NCBI RefSeq assembly: GCF_004001325.1
Contig: NZ_AP018722.1
Coordinates: forward strand, 1,860,001-1,924,000
Source of the DNA: Thiomicrorhabdus aquaedulcis
Lineage (GTDB): Bacteria; Pseudomonadota; Gammaproteobacteria; Thiomicrospirales; Thiomicrospiraceae
DNA length: 64,000 nt
Direction: 5' to 3'
The notes under the pieces were generated by a model. That model did not search any database. It saw nothing but the letters and a program-made list of their open reading frames with translations, and was not told the DNA's origin. The position numbers were made by a program, and so were the translations under genes. Below are positions 28,316 through 37,521 of the stretch, in pieces. Numbering within the stretch: the first letter of the stretch is position 1; every line of letters begins with the position of its first letter.

Positions 28316-28996
28316 TTAACCCAATATTAAATCAGGCCGACGTTGCTGAGTTCGCGCTAACTTTTGGGCGTGTCGCCAGGCCTCAATTTTAGCGTGATGC
28401 CCTTCAAGCAACACGGCAGGAACGTCTAAACCATCTACCACTTCAGGTCGGGTATAATGTGGGCAGTCCAATAAACCGTCCGAAAACGAGTCTTGTTCGG
28501 CCGACTGCGCATGCCCTAATGCCCCTGGAATTAAGCGAATCATCGCATCCATCAACATCATAGCCGGCAGTTCGCCACCACTTACTACAAAATCCCCAAT
28601 GCTAATCTCTTCGTCAACCGATGAGGCAATTAAGCGCTCATCAATTCCTTCATAGCGACCACACAGCAGTGTTAGATTGGCGTGTTCTAATAACTGCACC
28701 ACCTTACGTTGAGTTAACGGCTGACCTTGTGGTGATAAATACACCACGTGTGGTTTTTGGGTTAACTCAGCTTCAATGGCACACAATGTCTCTTTTAAGG
28801 GTTGGTACAGCATCACCATTCCAGGACCACCGCCATAAGGCCGATCGTCTACTGTGCGATGTTTATCGCGCGTAAAATCACGAGGATTCCACAAGGTAAG
28901 TTGATAAAGATTGGCCACATTGGCGCGTCTACTCACCCCCGATTCCGTTAATGCACTAAACATTTCGGGAAACAGGGTGATGACATCAAATCTCAC
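28316..28996 (-). CDS. trmD: tRNA (guanine-37-N1)-methyltransferase TrmD
   Basis: Methylates G37 of tRNAs that read codons starting with C, preventing frameshifts. 226 residues; the trefoil-knot SAM site is seen in [25 protein letters not shown] and [17 protein letters not shown]. The C-terminal tRNA-binding domain ends a little earlier than in enterobacteria. Its start overlaps the rimM stop by 4 bases (ATGA), showing tight coupling. Confidence 0.96.
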   Translation of the reverse strand: MRFDVITLFPEMFSALTESGVSRRANVANLYQLTLWNPRDFTRDKHRTVDDRPYGGGPGMVMLYQPLKETLCAIEAELTQKPHVVYLSPQGQPLTQRKVVQLLEHANLTLLCGRYEGIDERLIASSVDEEISIGDFVVSGGELPAMMLMDAMIRLIPGALGHAQSAEQDSFSDGLLDCPHYTRPEVVDGLDVPAVLLEGHHAKIEAWRHAQKLARTQQRRPDLILG

Positions 28997-29514
28997 AACG
29001 TTTCTTCCAATGGTTCAATATCCCAAATAACATTAATGCGCTTATTGACAATGTCTACTGACACCACAAACCGCTCCATTACAAAGGGAATTAAATCACT
29101 GTGCTCACCTTTAACACGCATTACATCGTGAACGCCGGTTTCGACCATTTCAGTGATTTCACCCAAAACGATGCCATCTTGGTTGGTCACTGTGCAACCA
29201 ATTAAATCAATCCAATAAAGATTTTCTTCTGGATTTTTTAACTGATTACGGTCTATTGCAATATCGCATCCCATGTATTCACGGGCTACATCACGATCCG
29301 GCACACCCTCAAGTAACGCGACTAAAGTCTTGCCACCTTGTTGCACTTTACTGTCCAACACTTTAACTTGTCGCCATTCGCCCTTGCATTTAATCCACCA
29401 GGGAGAATACGCTAAAATATTTTGTCTGGGCTCGGTATGAGAAAATATTTTGACCCAACCTGCTACACCAAACACACCATTAATTTGGCCAACCATCAAT
29501 TTTTCTTGCGACAT
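28993..29514 (-). CDS. rimM: 16S rRNA processing protein RimM
   Basis: Assists maturation of the 30S head by binding S19. 173 residues with the N-terminal barrel ([22 protein letters not shown]) and the C-terminal PRC barrel ([33 protein letters not shown]). AAAGGA precedes the start. Between rpsP and trmD as in most proteobacteria. Confidence 0.95.
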   Translation of the reverse strand: MSQEKLMVGQINGVFGVAGWVKIFSHTEPRQNILAYSPWWIKCKGEWRQVKVLDSKVQQGGKTLVALLEGVPDRDVAREYMGCDIAIDRNQLKNPEENLYWIDLIGCTVTNQDGIVLGEITEMVETGVHDVMRVKGEHSDLIPFVMERFVVSVDIVNKRINVIWDIEPLEETL

Positions 29515-29545
29515 AAATCGTCCTTTGACGGCGGTTAAAAAATGA

Positions 29546-29791
29546 TTAAGCTTTAGCTGCTAATTTGATAATACCTTTTACGCGTGGGCTCATTTGAGCG
29601 CCTAGTGCAATCCAGTGATCAACTCTCGCCTGATCAACACGGGTTTTTTCTTCATTACCGGTTGCTACTGGGTTGTGAAAACCAACTTGTTCAATAAAAC
29701 GACCGGTTGCGCTGTTGCGCTGATCGGCTACAACCATTTTGTAAAACGGACGCTTTTTAGATCCACCACGTGCTAAACGAATAACTACCAT
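29546..29791 (-). CDS. rpsP: 30S ribosomal protein S16
   Basis: Ribosomal protein of 81 residues, starting [20 protein letters not shown], a typical S16 N-terminus, with [14 protein letters not shown] following. AAAGGA lies upstream. First gene of the rpsP-rimM-trmD-rplS unit, with its own promoter at 29889-29917. Confidence 0.97.
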   Translation of the reverse strand: MVVIRLARGGSKKRPFYKMVVADQRNSATGRFIEQVGFHNPVATGNEEKTRVDQARVDHWIALGAQMSPRVKGIIKLAAKA

Positions 29792-29888
29792 TTTTGATTC
29801 CTTTATTTAATCAGGCGATGAGAGGAATTCCTCTCAACAATTTCTTCTTTTGACTCACTAAATTTCACCGTAGTTGGCGAAAGGCGGA

Positions 29889-29917
29889 ATTATACTGAAA
29901 AGCATTTTTTAAATCAA
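29889..29917 (-). promoter_or_regulatory. Sigma-70 promoter for rpsP
   Basis: On the minus strand TTGATT (29912-29917) and TATAAT (29889-29894) are separated by exactly 17 bp, about 100 bp upstream of rpsP. The 386-bp space between ffh and rpsP (29792-30177) holds this promoter, the rpsP leader and the palindromic terminator at 30038; nothing else was seen in it. Confidence 0.75.
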
Positions 29918-30037
29918 TTACTTAAACGTATTTTATTTAATAACTTAAACCGCCAGCCTGACATTGGCAATGTGCGGTAAAAAATTACATAATCCATAAC
30001 AAGACTTCATAAACCAGACTGTTTTAGATAATTTATT

Positions 30038-30075
30038 AAAAAACCGTTTGACCAGGCCTGGTCAAACGGTTTTTT
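30038..30075. terminator. 38-bp perfect palindrome with ACCAGGCCTGGT core (copy 10), after ffh
   Basis: Core at 30051-30062; arms extend without mismatch to AAAAAACCGTTTG and its complement. A6 and T6 at the ends make it a strong terminator in both directions. It separates ffh from the rpsP promoter. Confidence 0.9.
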
Positions 30076-30177
30076 GAATGTCTAATGTTGTATTATCTGT
30101 CGTTTTTAAAGAGCGTCTTATAAAGAGTTTTATAAAGAGCGCGTTGCACACGTAAGGTGCAATGCTCTCAAAAAGAC

Positions 30178-31581
30178 TTATCGTGACTTGGGCGGCAAGC
30201 CCGGCATACCACCCATACCCAAACTGCCCGCCATACCAGGCGGCAATTTACCAGCCAAACCACGCATCATGTTTTTCATGCCGCCTTTAGACATTTTTTT
30301 CATCATCTTTTGCATTTGCGTAAACTGCTTAAGCAATTTATTTACGTCCTGCACCGACGTACCCGAACCCATAGCAATACGACGTTTACGCGAGCCTTTA
30401 ATCACCGCTGGAAACAAACGCTCTTGCTTGGTCATAGAGTGAATAATAGCCTCTAAACGTCTAAACTCGCGCTCGGCGACTTCGTTATTCATCTGTTCTT
30501 TCATTTGCCCCATACCAGGCAACTTACCCATCAAGCCGCTAACACCGCCCATAGACTGAATTTGCTGCAACTGCTCAAGAAAATCGGCCAGGTCAAAATC
30601 GCCTGACTTTTGCATTTTTTGAGCAAATTGCGCGGCTTTTTTCTGATCGATTTTAGCCTCAGCCTCTTCAATCAGACTGAGTACATCGCCCATACCCAAA
30701 ATGCGCCCGGCCATACGATCGGGGTGAAAGGTTTCTAACGCATCGGTTTTTTCACCCGCACCAATAAACTTAATGGGTTTACCGGTAATTTCTCGAATGG
30801 ACAATGCGGCACCACCGCGTGCATCGCCATCTGTCTTGGTTAAAATAATTCCGGTCAACGGCAAAGCATCATTAAACGCTTTGGCGGTATTCGCCGCGTC
30901 TTGCCCGGTCATCGAATCGACCACAAACAGCGTTTCTATCGGTTTCACACTTTGATGCAATGCTTGAATTTCACGCATCATGTCGTCGTCAATGTGCAAG
31001 CGCCCAGCGGTGTCTAATATAAGCACATCCACAAACTGTTTTTTGGCCGCGGCGTGCGCATTGCGGGCAATCTCAATAGGGTCTTGGTCGGCGCTAGAAG
31101 GAAAAAACAGCACGTCTACTTGTTGAGCCAGCGTTTCTAACTGTTTTATTGCGGCGGGACGATAAACGTCAGCCGACACCACCATGACTTTTTTCTTTTC
31201 ACGCTCTTTTAACCACTTAGCCAACTTAGCGACCGTAGTGGTTTTACCTGCGCCTTGCAAACCGGCCAACATAATAACCGCTGGCGGCTCTACGTTAAAT
31301 TTAAGCGGCTGCGCTTCTGACCCCATTACCTCGGCCAATTGTTCGCGTACAATTTTAATGAACGCTTGACCAGGGTTTAAACTGCTTGATACTTCTTGGC
31401 CTATGGCGCGCTCTTGAACCTTTGTGGTAAAGATTTTTACCACGCTTAAGGCCACGTCCGCTTCTAAAAGCGCACGGCGCACATCGCGCATCGCGTCTTT
31501 AATATTGTCTTCGGTTAAACGCCCTTGTCCACGAATGGCTTTAAACGTTTGAGCCAAACGGTCTGCTAAATTGTCAAACAT
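30178..31581 (-). CDS. ffh: Signal recognition particle protein Ffh (SRP54)
   Basis: GTPase that brings nascent membrane proteins to FtsY with 4.5S RNA. 467 residues with N domain, G domain (GLQGAGKTTT near residue 105, DTAGR, TKTDGDARGG) and a Met-rich M domain (FTQMQKMMKKM and GGMKNMMRGL) ending in Gly/Pro/Met repeats. The start at 31581 (MFDNLADRL) is chosen because AGGAG is upstream; an earlier in-frame ATG at 31617 adds 12 atypical residues. Upstream of the ribosomal rpsP group, as in many proteobacteria. Confidence 0.96.
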   Translation of the reverse strand: MFDNLADRLAQTFKAIRGQGRLTEDNIKDAMRDVRRALLEADVALSVVKIFTTKVQERAIGQEVSSSLNPGQAFIKIVREQLAEVMGSEAQPLKFNVEPPAVIMLAGLQGAGKTTTVAKLAKWLKEREKKKVMVVSADVYRPAAIKQLETLAQQVDVLFFPSSADQDPIEIARNAHAAAKKQFVDVLILDTAGRLHIDDDMMREIQALHQSVKPIETLFVVDSMTGQDAANTAKAFNDALPLTGIILTKTDGDARGGAALSIREITGKPIKFIGAGEKTDALETFHPDRMAGRILGMGDVLSLIEEAEAKIDQKKAAQFAQKMQKSGDFDLADFLEQLQQIQSMGGVSGLMGKLPGMGQMKEQMNNEVAEREFRRLEAIIHSMTKQERLFPAVIKGSRKRRIAMGSGTSVQDVNKLLKQFTQMQKMMKKMSKGGMKNMMRGLAGKLPPGMAGSLGMGGMPGLPPKSR

Positions 31582-31651
31582 ACAAAATATACTCCTGCCC
31601 ACACGGCGGTTTGCCAAGCGACAAGGCGACTATAAAACGGTGCTTGCTTAT

Positions 31652-31681
31652 TAAGACCTTTGCTCATAAGCAAAGGTCTTA
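31652..31681. repeat. Tiny inverted repeat with MITE-like ends upstream of ffh
   Basis: TAAGACCTTTGCT and its complement around CATA. The arms share GACCTTTGC with the MITE ends, so it may be a MITE cut down to its two tips; it could also be a leader hairpin or terminator-like element. It lies between the divergent ffh and CcsA-like genes. Confidence 0.55.
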
Positions 31682-31861
31682 TAATAATGAACCGCCGTTT
31701 TAACCGCCTTGCAGACTACTAATTAAAATTCAATTCCGCTATTATAACTAAAGTTAGCGCATGTATGCGCCAAAGCAGTTTGTTTGACTGTTTTTGAAAT
31801 TTAATACAATCACCTCATTACGTACTCTTTTACCGTGCAATAGTGATTAAAGGTTTTTTTT

Positions 31862-32650
31862 ATGCTCGTTAGCGGAATCACCGCGCTGTTTGCCAGCGTA
31901 CTTTATTTGTATGCAAGCGCTTTAATTTGGCAAAGAATTCAGTCGACTTCAAGTGCCGCTCAGCGCAGCAAAGTGCTTATTATCGCCATTTGCGCCACAG
32001 TACTGCACGCTTACACGCTGAGTAACACGCTGTGGGTAGATCAACAAATTAACTTTCACATTGGCAATGGACTTTCGTTAGTGGCGTTATTGGGCAGTGC
32101 TATTTTATTAATCACCAACATTAATAAAAGCACCGAAACTTTAGGCATATTCATCTATCCTTTTGCCGCCCTTACAACGTTACTGCCGTTAATGGTGCTT
32201 ACCACCACCTATTTACCGTTTGAGTTGGGCACGCACGTGCTTATTTCTATTTCGGCTTACAGCATTATGGGCATAGCGACCGCTCAAGCCATTTTATATG
32301 CACAACAAGAACGTCTGTTTAGAACCAAAAAACTTTCTAAATTAATGAACGCACTGCCGCCATTGCAAGTAATGGAAACCACCCTAGTTCAGCTAATTTT
32401 GATTGGTTTTGTATTTTTAAGTTTTGCATTAATCAGCGGCGCTCTGTTTATAGAAAACATGTTTGCTCAACATTTAGTACATAAAACGTTTTTTGCCGTT
32501 CTTTCTTGGCTGGTGTATGCAGTATTACTTTTGGGGCATTTTAAGCGCGGTTGGCGCGGGCAAAAAGCAGCCACCTATTCTATTTGGGCGTACTTTTTAC
32601 TCATACTTAGTTACATTGGCACAGAGTTAACGTTGGCCATGTTACGCTGA
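31862..32650 (+). CDS. CcsA/YpjD-like inner membrane protein
   Basis: Membrane protein of 262 residues with eight hydrophobic helices. It fits the cytochrome c assembly (CcsA) family form known as YpjD, usually found next to ffh and a CorC-type gene in gammaproteobacteria. Conserved features: HAYTLSNTLW, FELGTHVLISISAYSIMGIATAQA with the His of the family, and HKTFFAVLSWLVYAVLL. Whether it handles haem in this branch is not established. Divergent from ffh, followed by the CNNM/CorC gene after 190 bp. Confidence 0.85.
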   Translation: MLVSGITALFASVLYLYASALIWQRIQSTSSAAQRSKVLIIAICATVLHAYTLSNTLWVDQQINFHIGNGLSLVALLGSAILLITNINKSTETLGIFIYPFAALTTLLPLMVLTTTYLPFELGTHVLISISAYSIMGIATAQAILYAQQERLFRTKKLSKLMNALPPLQVMETTLVQLILIGFVFLSFALISGALFIENMFAQHLVHKTFFAVLSWLVYAVLLLGHFKRGWRGQKAATYSIWAYFLLILSYIGTELTLAMLR

Positions 32651-32782
32651 CACTCAGGTTTACCAAAATTTGAAGCGCTACCGGCAACCTTATATAAACA
32701 AATATATTACAAATATATAACGAATGGATAACCGCTTCATAACGGACAGCGCTTTAACCATCATTGATTGGCAAAATAAGCT

Positions 32783-32810
32783 TTTTTATCCATCCATCAA
32801 CCGTTATAAT
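32783..32810 (+). promoter_or_regulatory. Possible promoter for the CNNM/CorC gene
   Basis: Perfect TATAAT at 32805-32810 with a weak TTTTTA 16 bp upstream, about 30 bp before the start. Confidence 0.35.
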
Positions 32811-32840
32811 TTAGATTCACTCATAACCCATTGAACGATT

Positions 32841-34127
32841 TTGAACTCTCTTGATATCTCTACCCTATTTGGAATACTTTTACTAATGATTGTGCTTTCT
32901 GCTTTGTTTTCAGCCTCTGAAACCAGCATGATGGCGCTTAACAAATACCGTTTAAGACACCAAGTTAAATCAGGTCACAAAGGTGCTATTAAAGCTCAAA
33001 AACTGCTCGAAACTCCCGACCGCTTGTTGGGCGTAATTTTACTTGGCAATAACTTTGTTAATATCTTTGCCTCTTCCATCGCCACCATTATTGCCATGAA
33101 ACTGATTGGTGAGGCTGGAATTGCTCTAGCGGCAGGCTTGCTAACCTTTGTTATTTTAGTGTTTTCAGAAGTCGCTCCTAAAACGCTAGCCGCGCTGTAT
33201 CCCGAAAAAATTGCCTATCCAGCCGCCTATCTGTTAACACCCATTCTTAAAGCCCTATCGCCCGTAGTTTGGTTAATTAACTTATTTGCCAACAACTTTT
33301 TACGTCTGTTTGGCGTGAACACCAAAGCAGGCGACGACCCGCATTCACTGACCCATGAAGAGTTGCAAACCTTAATTTACGAAGCCACCAGCCAACTGCC
33401 CGACACCTACCGTGCTATGCTCACCAGCGTACTGCAGTTAGAGTATGTGACCGTTGAAGACGTCATGATTCCCAAACAAGACATTTACGGTGTGGACATT
33501 GACCAACCATTAGAAGATATCTTAAAAGCTCTTCAACAATCACCTTACACACGCATCCCGCTGTATAGAGGCTCTATTGATGAAGAACTTATCGGCATCT
33601 TAAATTTACGCCGTGCTCTGCCTTTATTAATGCGCCAAGAAATTACATTAAAAGACATTATTAGAATCACCAGGCCTGCTTACTTTATTCCTGAAACCAC
33701 TTCGTTAAACGTGCAACTGGGTAAATTTAATCACCATAAGCGTCGTATGGCTTTTATTGTTGACGAATACGGCGACTTGCAAGGTTTGCTTACCATGGAA
33801 GACTTGTTAGAAGAAATTGTGGGCAAACTATCAACCGACGCTAAAGCCAAACCTATTGAACTGGCGGTGAGCTTAAACGAAGACGGCAGCATGAACGTAG
33901 ATGCCTCGGAATTTATTCGTGAACTTAATAAAGAATTTGACCTATGTCTACCCACTGACGGCCCCAAGACTTTAAACGGTTTAATTCAAGAAGAACTTGA
34001 ATCTTTGCCTACGCCTGGGACATGTTTAAAAATTAACGACTACATTCTTGAAGTATTAACCACCTCGACCAACACCATTGAGCTGGTCAAATTAACCCCA
34101 CCAAATAACGATCCAAGAGACAATTAA
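32841..34127 (+). CDS. CNNM/CorC-family (HlyC/CorC, YfjD-like) membrane protein
   Basis: 428 residues: an N-terminal DUF21/CNNM membrane domain (about 1-180, with FSASETSMMALN and SEVAPKTLAA), a CBS pair (about 195-335, with MIPKQDIYGVD and AFIVDEYGDLQGLLTMEDLLEEIVG) and a C-terminal CorC-HlyC domain. The family is linked to magnesium or other divalent cation transport. The start appears to be TTG at 32841 because a stop lies 9 bases upstream in frame and no ATG occurs before residue 17. Followed after 2 bp by the phosphatase gene, so cotranscribed. Partial palindrome at 33669-33680. Confidence 0.88.
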   Translation: MNSLDISTLFGILLLMIVLSALFSASETSMMALNKYRLRHQVKSGHKGAIKAQKLLETPDRLLGVILLGNNFVNIFASSIATIIAMKLIGEAGIALAAGLLTFVILVFSEVAPKTLAALYPEKIAYPAAYLLTPILKALSPVVWLINLFANNFLRLFGVNTKAGDDPHSLTHEELQTLIYEATSQLPDTYRAMLTSVLQLEYVTVEDVMIPKQDIYGVDIDQPLEDILKALQQSPYTRIPLYRGSIDEELIGILNLRRALPLLMRQEITLKDIIRITRPAYFIPETTSLNVQLGKFNHHKRRMAFIVDEYGDLQGLLTMEDLLEEIVGKLSTDAKAKPIELAVSLNEDGSMNVDASEFIRELNKEFDLCLPTDGPKTLNGLIQEELESLPTPGTCLKINDYILEVLTTSTNTIELVKLTPPNNDPRDN

Positions 34128-34129
34128 CC

Positions 34130-34942
34130 ATGTCAACTGTACAAGAACACCCTTTTTTAAGCGAGCATAACTGGCAACTGCTTAAATCGGGTATTCGTCA
34201 ATTGGCTTTAAACGAGGTGTTGTCACGATTTGAAAAGGTTGGCTTTGAAGAAAAAGCCGACGGCTCATTATTGACCGAAGCCGACACTCAAATGCAGCTT
34301 AAAACCCAAGAATTTTTAGCGCATCACTGGCCTAAGTTTGCATTTTTAGGGGAAGAATCGTCGCTTGAACAGCAACAAAATGCGCTGCAAAGTACGCAAG
34401 GTTGTTGGATTTTAGACCCAGTAGACGGCACCAGCAATTTTGCCAGTGGCATTCCTGTGTTTGCGGTGTCGCTGGCATTAATCATAAATAAAGAAATAGT
34501 GATGGGGTTAATTTACGACCCCTGCCGTGATGAGCTTTTTGCAGCAAGAGCGCACCTGGGCGCCCAACTTAATGACCAAACTCTGCTGGCCAAAACATCC
34601 AAAACGGCTGTAAAGCAATGCAGTGGCATTATTGACTTTAAACGCTTACCGACCAATTTAGCACATCAACTGGCGCTGAACCCGCCCTACTCGTCACAAC
34701 GTAGCTTTGGTTCGGTTGCTCTTGATTGGTGTTGGATTGCAGCCGGTCGCGGCCAAGTTTATTGCCATGGCGCGCAAAATATTTGGGACTACGCCGCAGG
34801 CTGGTTAATATTAGAAGAAGCTGGCGGAAAAAGCAGCACACTGCAAGGCGATTCGGTTTTAATCGCTAAAGTTGAAAAGCGTTCGGCCATTGCGGCCACC
34901 ACACCGGAGCTGTTTAAACAATGGCAAATGGCCATTCTTTAA
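34130..34942 (+). CDS. Inositol monophosphatase family protein
   Basis: Metal-dependent phosphatase of 270 residues. The three metal-binding motifs are present: GEESS near residue 75, DPVDGTSNF near 102-110 and WDYAAGWLILEEAGG near 222. Substrate could be inositol phosphate, histidinol phosphate or a related sugar phosphate; hisD and hisG occur elsewhere in this window but not next to it, so a HisN role is only a possibility. Starts 2 bp after the CNNM/CorC gene. Confidence 0.85.
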   Translation: MSTVQEHPFLSEHNWQLLKSGIRQLALNEVLSRFEKVGFEEKADGSLLTEADTQMQLKTQEFLAHHWPKFAFLGEESSLEQQQNALQSTQGCWILDPVDGTSNFASGIPVFAVSLALIINKEIVMGLIYDPCRDELFAARAHLGAQLNDQTLLAKTSKTAVKQCSGIIDFKRLPTNLAHQLALNPPYSSQRSFGSVALDWCWIAAGRGQVYCHGAQNIWDYAAGWLILEEAGGKSSTLQGDSVLIAKVEKRSAIAATTPELFKQWQMAIL

Positions 34943-35022
34943 ACTACCTGCTGCATTCAACAAAGACCTCTTAAAACCCAGCCAGTAAAACCCAGCCAGC
35001 GTATATTTATAAGCCCATCAAC

Positions 35023-37320
35023 CTATCGACTTACCAAACTCCACACGGCTAGAGCGCGTTTAAGGGCTTGAATGTCTATGGGCTTAGACAAGTAGTCGTT
35101 CATACCGGCTTGTAAAACTCGTGCACGGTCTCCGTCCATGGCGTTGGCCGTTAAGGCCACAATAGGAATATTTGCATTCCTAGAATCGAGCAACCTAATG
35201 GCTTGAGTGGCGCTGATTCCGTCCATTATAGGCATTTGCATGTCCATCAAGACCAAATCAAACTCATCGCCATATGTTTGCACCAGCTCTACCGCTTTAA
35301 GGCCGTTATCGGCCAAACTTACCCGATGACCCAACTTGCTTAAAATGGCTTTAATTAATAATTGATTAGACGCATTGTCTTCAGCCACCAATATAGACAA
35401 GGGGCGAGCATCTTCAAGTTCTTGTTCACTGTTTTCGGTTAACACCTCATTCACGTTGGGCAAGTTAAACGGAATTTCAAACCAAAACACACTGCCTTTG
35501 CCCAATTCGCTGATAATGCCGATTTCGCCTTTCATGGCTTCAACTAAACGCTTACTAATCGACAAACCTAGCCCTGTGCCGCCGTGTTGTCGGGTGGTTG
35601 AGGCATCCACTTGGGTAAACTCTGAAAACAGCTTGGTTAAACTTTTCTGAGGAATTCCCATGCCTGTGTCTTGCACTTCAAAACGTACACGCTGTCCACC
35701 GCTTGAGGCATGACCAAATTCATCCATATCGCGCCCTGCTAACAGCTTAACGGTGACGTGCCCATGGTAGGTAAACTTAATGGCGTTGCCGACTAAATTT
35801 AATAAAATTTGCCTTAGTCGCGCTTCATCCCCTTTGTAAAACTTAGGCAACGAAGCGTCTAAAGAGTAACTTAAGGTTAAATGCTTTAGCTTCGCTTGCG
35901 TGCTGCTCATATCAATAACGGTTTTAATGGGTTGCTCTAATTCAAACACTCTTTGCTCTAGCTCAACTTTGCCAGCGTCCAATTTATTAAAGTCTAAAAT
36001 ATCGTTAATTAAATACAATAAATGCTCACCCGAGCGTTTAATCATCTCGACGTATTGCCCTTGCTCATCGTCTAAATCCGAATCAAGCAACAAACCAGAT
36101 GTACCAATTACCGAATTAAGCGGTGTACGAATTTCATGGCTCATCACCGATAAAAAGTCAGCCTTGGCTTTTGCCGAACTTTCGGCGTCTTGCCGCGCCG
36201 TTTTAAGCATCTCTTCCATGGCTTTACGTTGTGTGATGTCAAGCGAAAACCCCAAAATCCAAACTTCTGGAGTGCGCTCAGGTCGTTCAACTTTAATAGG
36301 TCCTTTGCCCATCATGAGCCAACGCGGCTCGCCGTTTAACAAAAGTGACTCTTCTGAAATAATAAGCCTATTTTCTTCTTTAGCCACCTGATCCCCATGC
36401 AAATGTTGGTGAGCAAGGTCTAACGGAAAAATCTCATAATCGGTACGTCCAATGGCTTGCGCGCGGGACACGCCCGTGTCGCGTTCGGTTTGCTTACTAA
36501 AAAACCGAAAGCACCCTTGACCGTCTTTAACGTAAATACTGATGGGCAAGGCATCAATAATTTGCTCAATTAATGCCTCTTTTTGTTGCACTTGCTGCTG
36601 CGCTTGTTTACGTGCACTTATATCGACTAACGTGCCAGCCACTCTAATGGGTAAGCGGTGTGCATCATCCCAAATACTTTGGGCCGTTACTTGCAACCAA
36701 TTATAACTGCCGTGCTGATTGCGGACTCTAAACTCAACATCAAACGGCCAATGTTCATCAAAATGCGCTGCCAAAGCCTCACTCACCCGCACGCTGTCGG
36801 CAGGGTGAACATGAGCCATTAAACTGGCTTGACTGCTGCCCAACTGAGCGGGGGCGATGTCTAAAATAGTATAGGCGCGCTGTGAGTAATGAATAAAATC
36901 TTGCGCCACGTTCCAATCAAAAACCCCAAAATTAGCACCCTCTACCACCCATTGATACAGTGAGGTATTTAAGGCATCGCTTACTAATACAGGTTCAGAT
37001 TTTCGCTGGCTTTCAGGTAAGAAACTCACCAGCAACGCGTTCTGCTCGGGAGAGGCTGTAAAACGATAAGCCTCTAAAGCGTGATGAAAAGTGTGTAAAA
37101 AAGTCGATGCACTGGCGCGCGTCATGGCATCCATTAATTCAAGCTTTAAAGCCAAATCGTCGTTAAGCGCATAATCACCCCAAATGGCTTGAGCCGCCGC
37201 ATTATGCCAAAAAAGTTGCCATTGCGCGTCGTCATCACGTTTTACAACCGCGTGCGCTAGGGGTAAAAAACCAAACAACAACTCCAATTCATCAGGGGTT
37301 TTACTCGAAAACATAGGCAT
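35023..37320 (-). CDS. PAS-domain hybrid sensor histidine kinase
   Basis: Cytoplasmic-looking kinase of 765 residues without clear membrane helices. Order: a divergent N-terminal sensory part, two PAS/PAC domains (about 135-240 and 250-370), a HisKA domain with SHEIRTPLNSVIG, a HATPase domain with NLVGNAIKFT, DTGMGIP and GGTGLGLSIS, and a receiver domain with LVLMDMQMPIMDG and LTANAMDGD near the end. It resembles BarA- or TorS-like architectures without an Hpt domain, so phosphate must pass to a separate partner. No adjacent response regulator is present, so the signal and target are unknown. Confidence 0.9.
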   Translation of the reverse strand: MPMFSSKTPDELELLFGFLPLAHAVVKRDDDAQWQLFWHNAAAQAIWGDYALNDDLALKLELMDAMTRASASTFLHTFHHALEAYRFTASPEQNALLVSFLPESQRKSEPVLVSDALNTSLYQWVVEGANFGVFDWNVAQDFIHYSQRAYTILDIAPAQLGSSQASLMAHVHPADSVRVSEALAAHFDEHWPFDVEFRVRNQHGSYNWLQVTAQSIWDDAHRLPIRVAGTLVDISARKQAQQQVQQKEALIEQIIDALPISIYVKDGQGCFRFFSKQTERDTGVSRAQAIGRTDYEIFPLDLAHQHLHGDQVAKEENRLIISEESLLLNGEPRWLMMGKGPIKVERPERTPEVWILGFSLDITQRKAMEEMLKTARQDAESSAKAKADFLSVMSHEIRTPLNSVIGTSGLLLDSDLDDEQGQYVEMIKRSGEHLLYLINDILDFNKLDAGKVELEQRVFELEQPIKTVIDMSSTQAKLKHLTLSYSLDASLPKFYKGDEARLRQILLNLVGNAIKFTYHGHVTVKLLAGRDMDEFGHASSGGQRVRFEVQDTGMGIPQKSLTKLFSEFTQVDASTTRQHGGTGLGLSISKRLVEAMKGEIGIISELGKGSVFWFEIPFNLPNVNEVLTENSEQELEDARPLSILVAEDNASNQLLIKAILSKLGHRVSLADNGLKAVELVQTYGDEFDLVLMDMQMPIMDGISATQAIRLLDSRNANIPIVALTANAMDGDRARVLQAGMNDYLSKPIDIQALKRALAVWSLVSR

Positions 37321-37430
37321 CTCTTGGCAGGGCAGAGTGATTAAATAAGTCCGTTATTCTACTGCAACTGCAAAGCGTATAGTAAATTAAACCGTAATTA
37401 ATAAGGTGCGGTTTTAAGCAATAAAATGCA

Positions 37431-37466
37431 AAAATCGTTTTAACCAGGCCTGGTTAAAACGATTTT
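37431..37466. terminator. 36-bp perfect palindrome with ACCAGGCCTGGT core (copy 11)
   Basis: Core at 37443-37454; arms extend without mismatch to AAAATCGTTTTA and its complement. It lies between fadL and the hybrid kinase gene on the minus strand and is suited to terminate fadL. Confidence 0.85.
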
Positions 37467-37521
37467 GACCTTGTTTATATACAAAGAAACAGCGCTTAAA
37501 ACGTTATTAAGACCTGCGCAA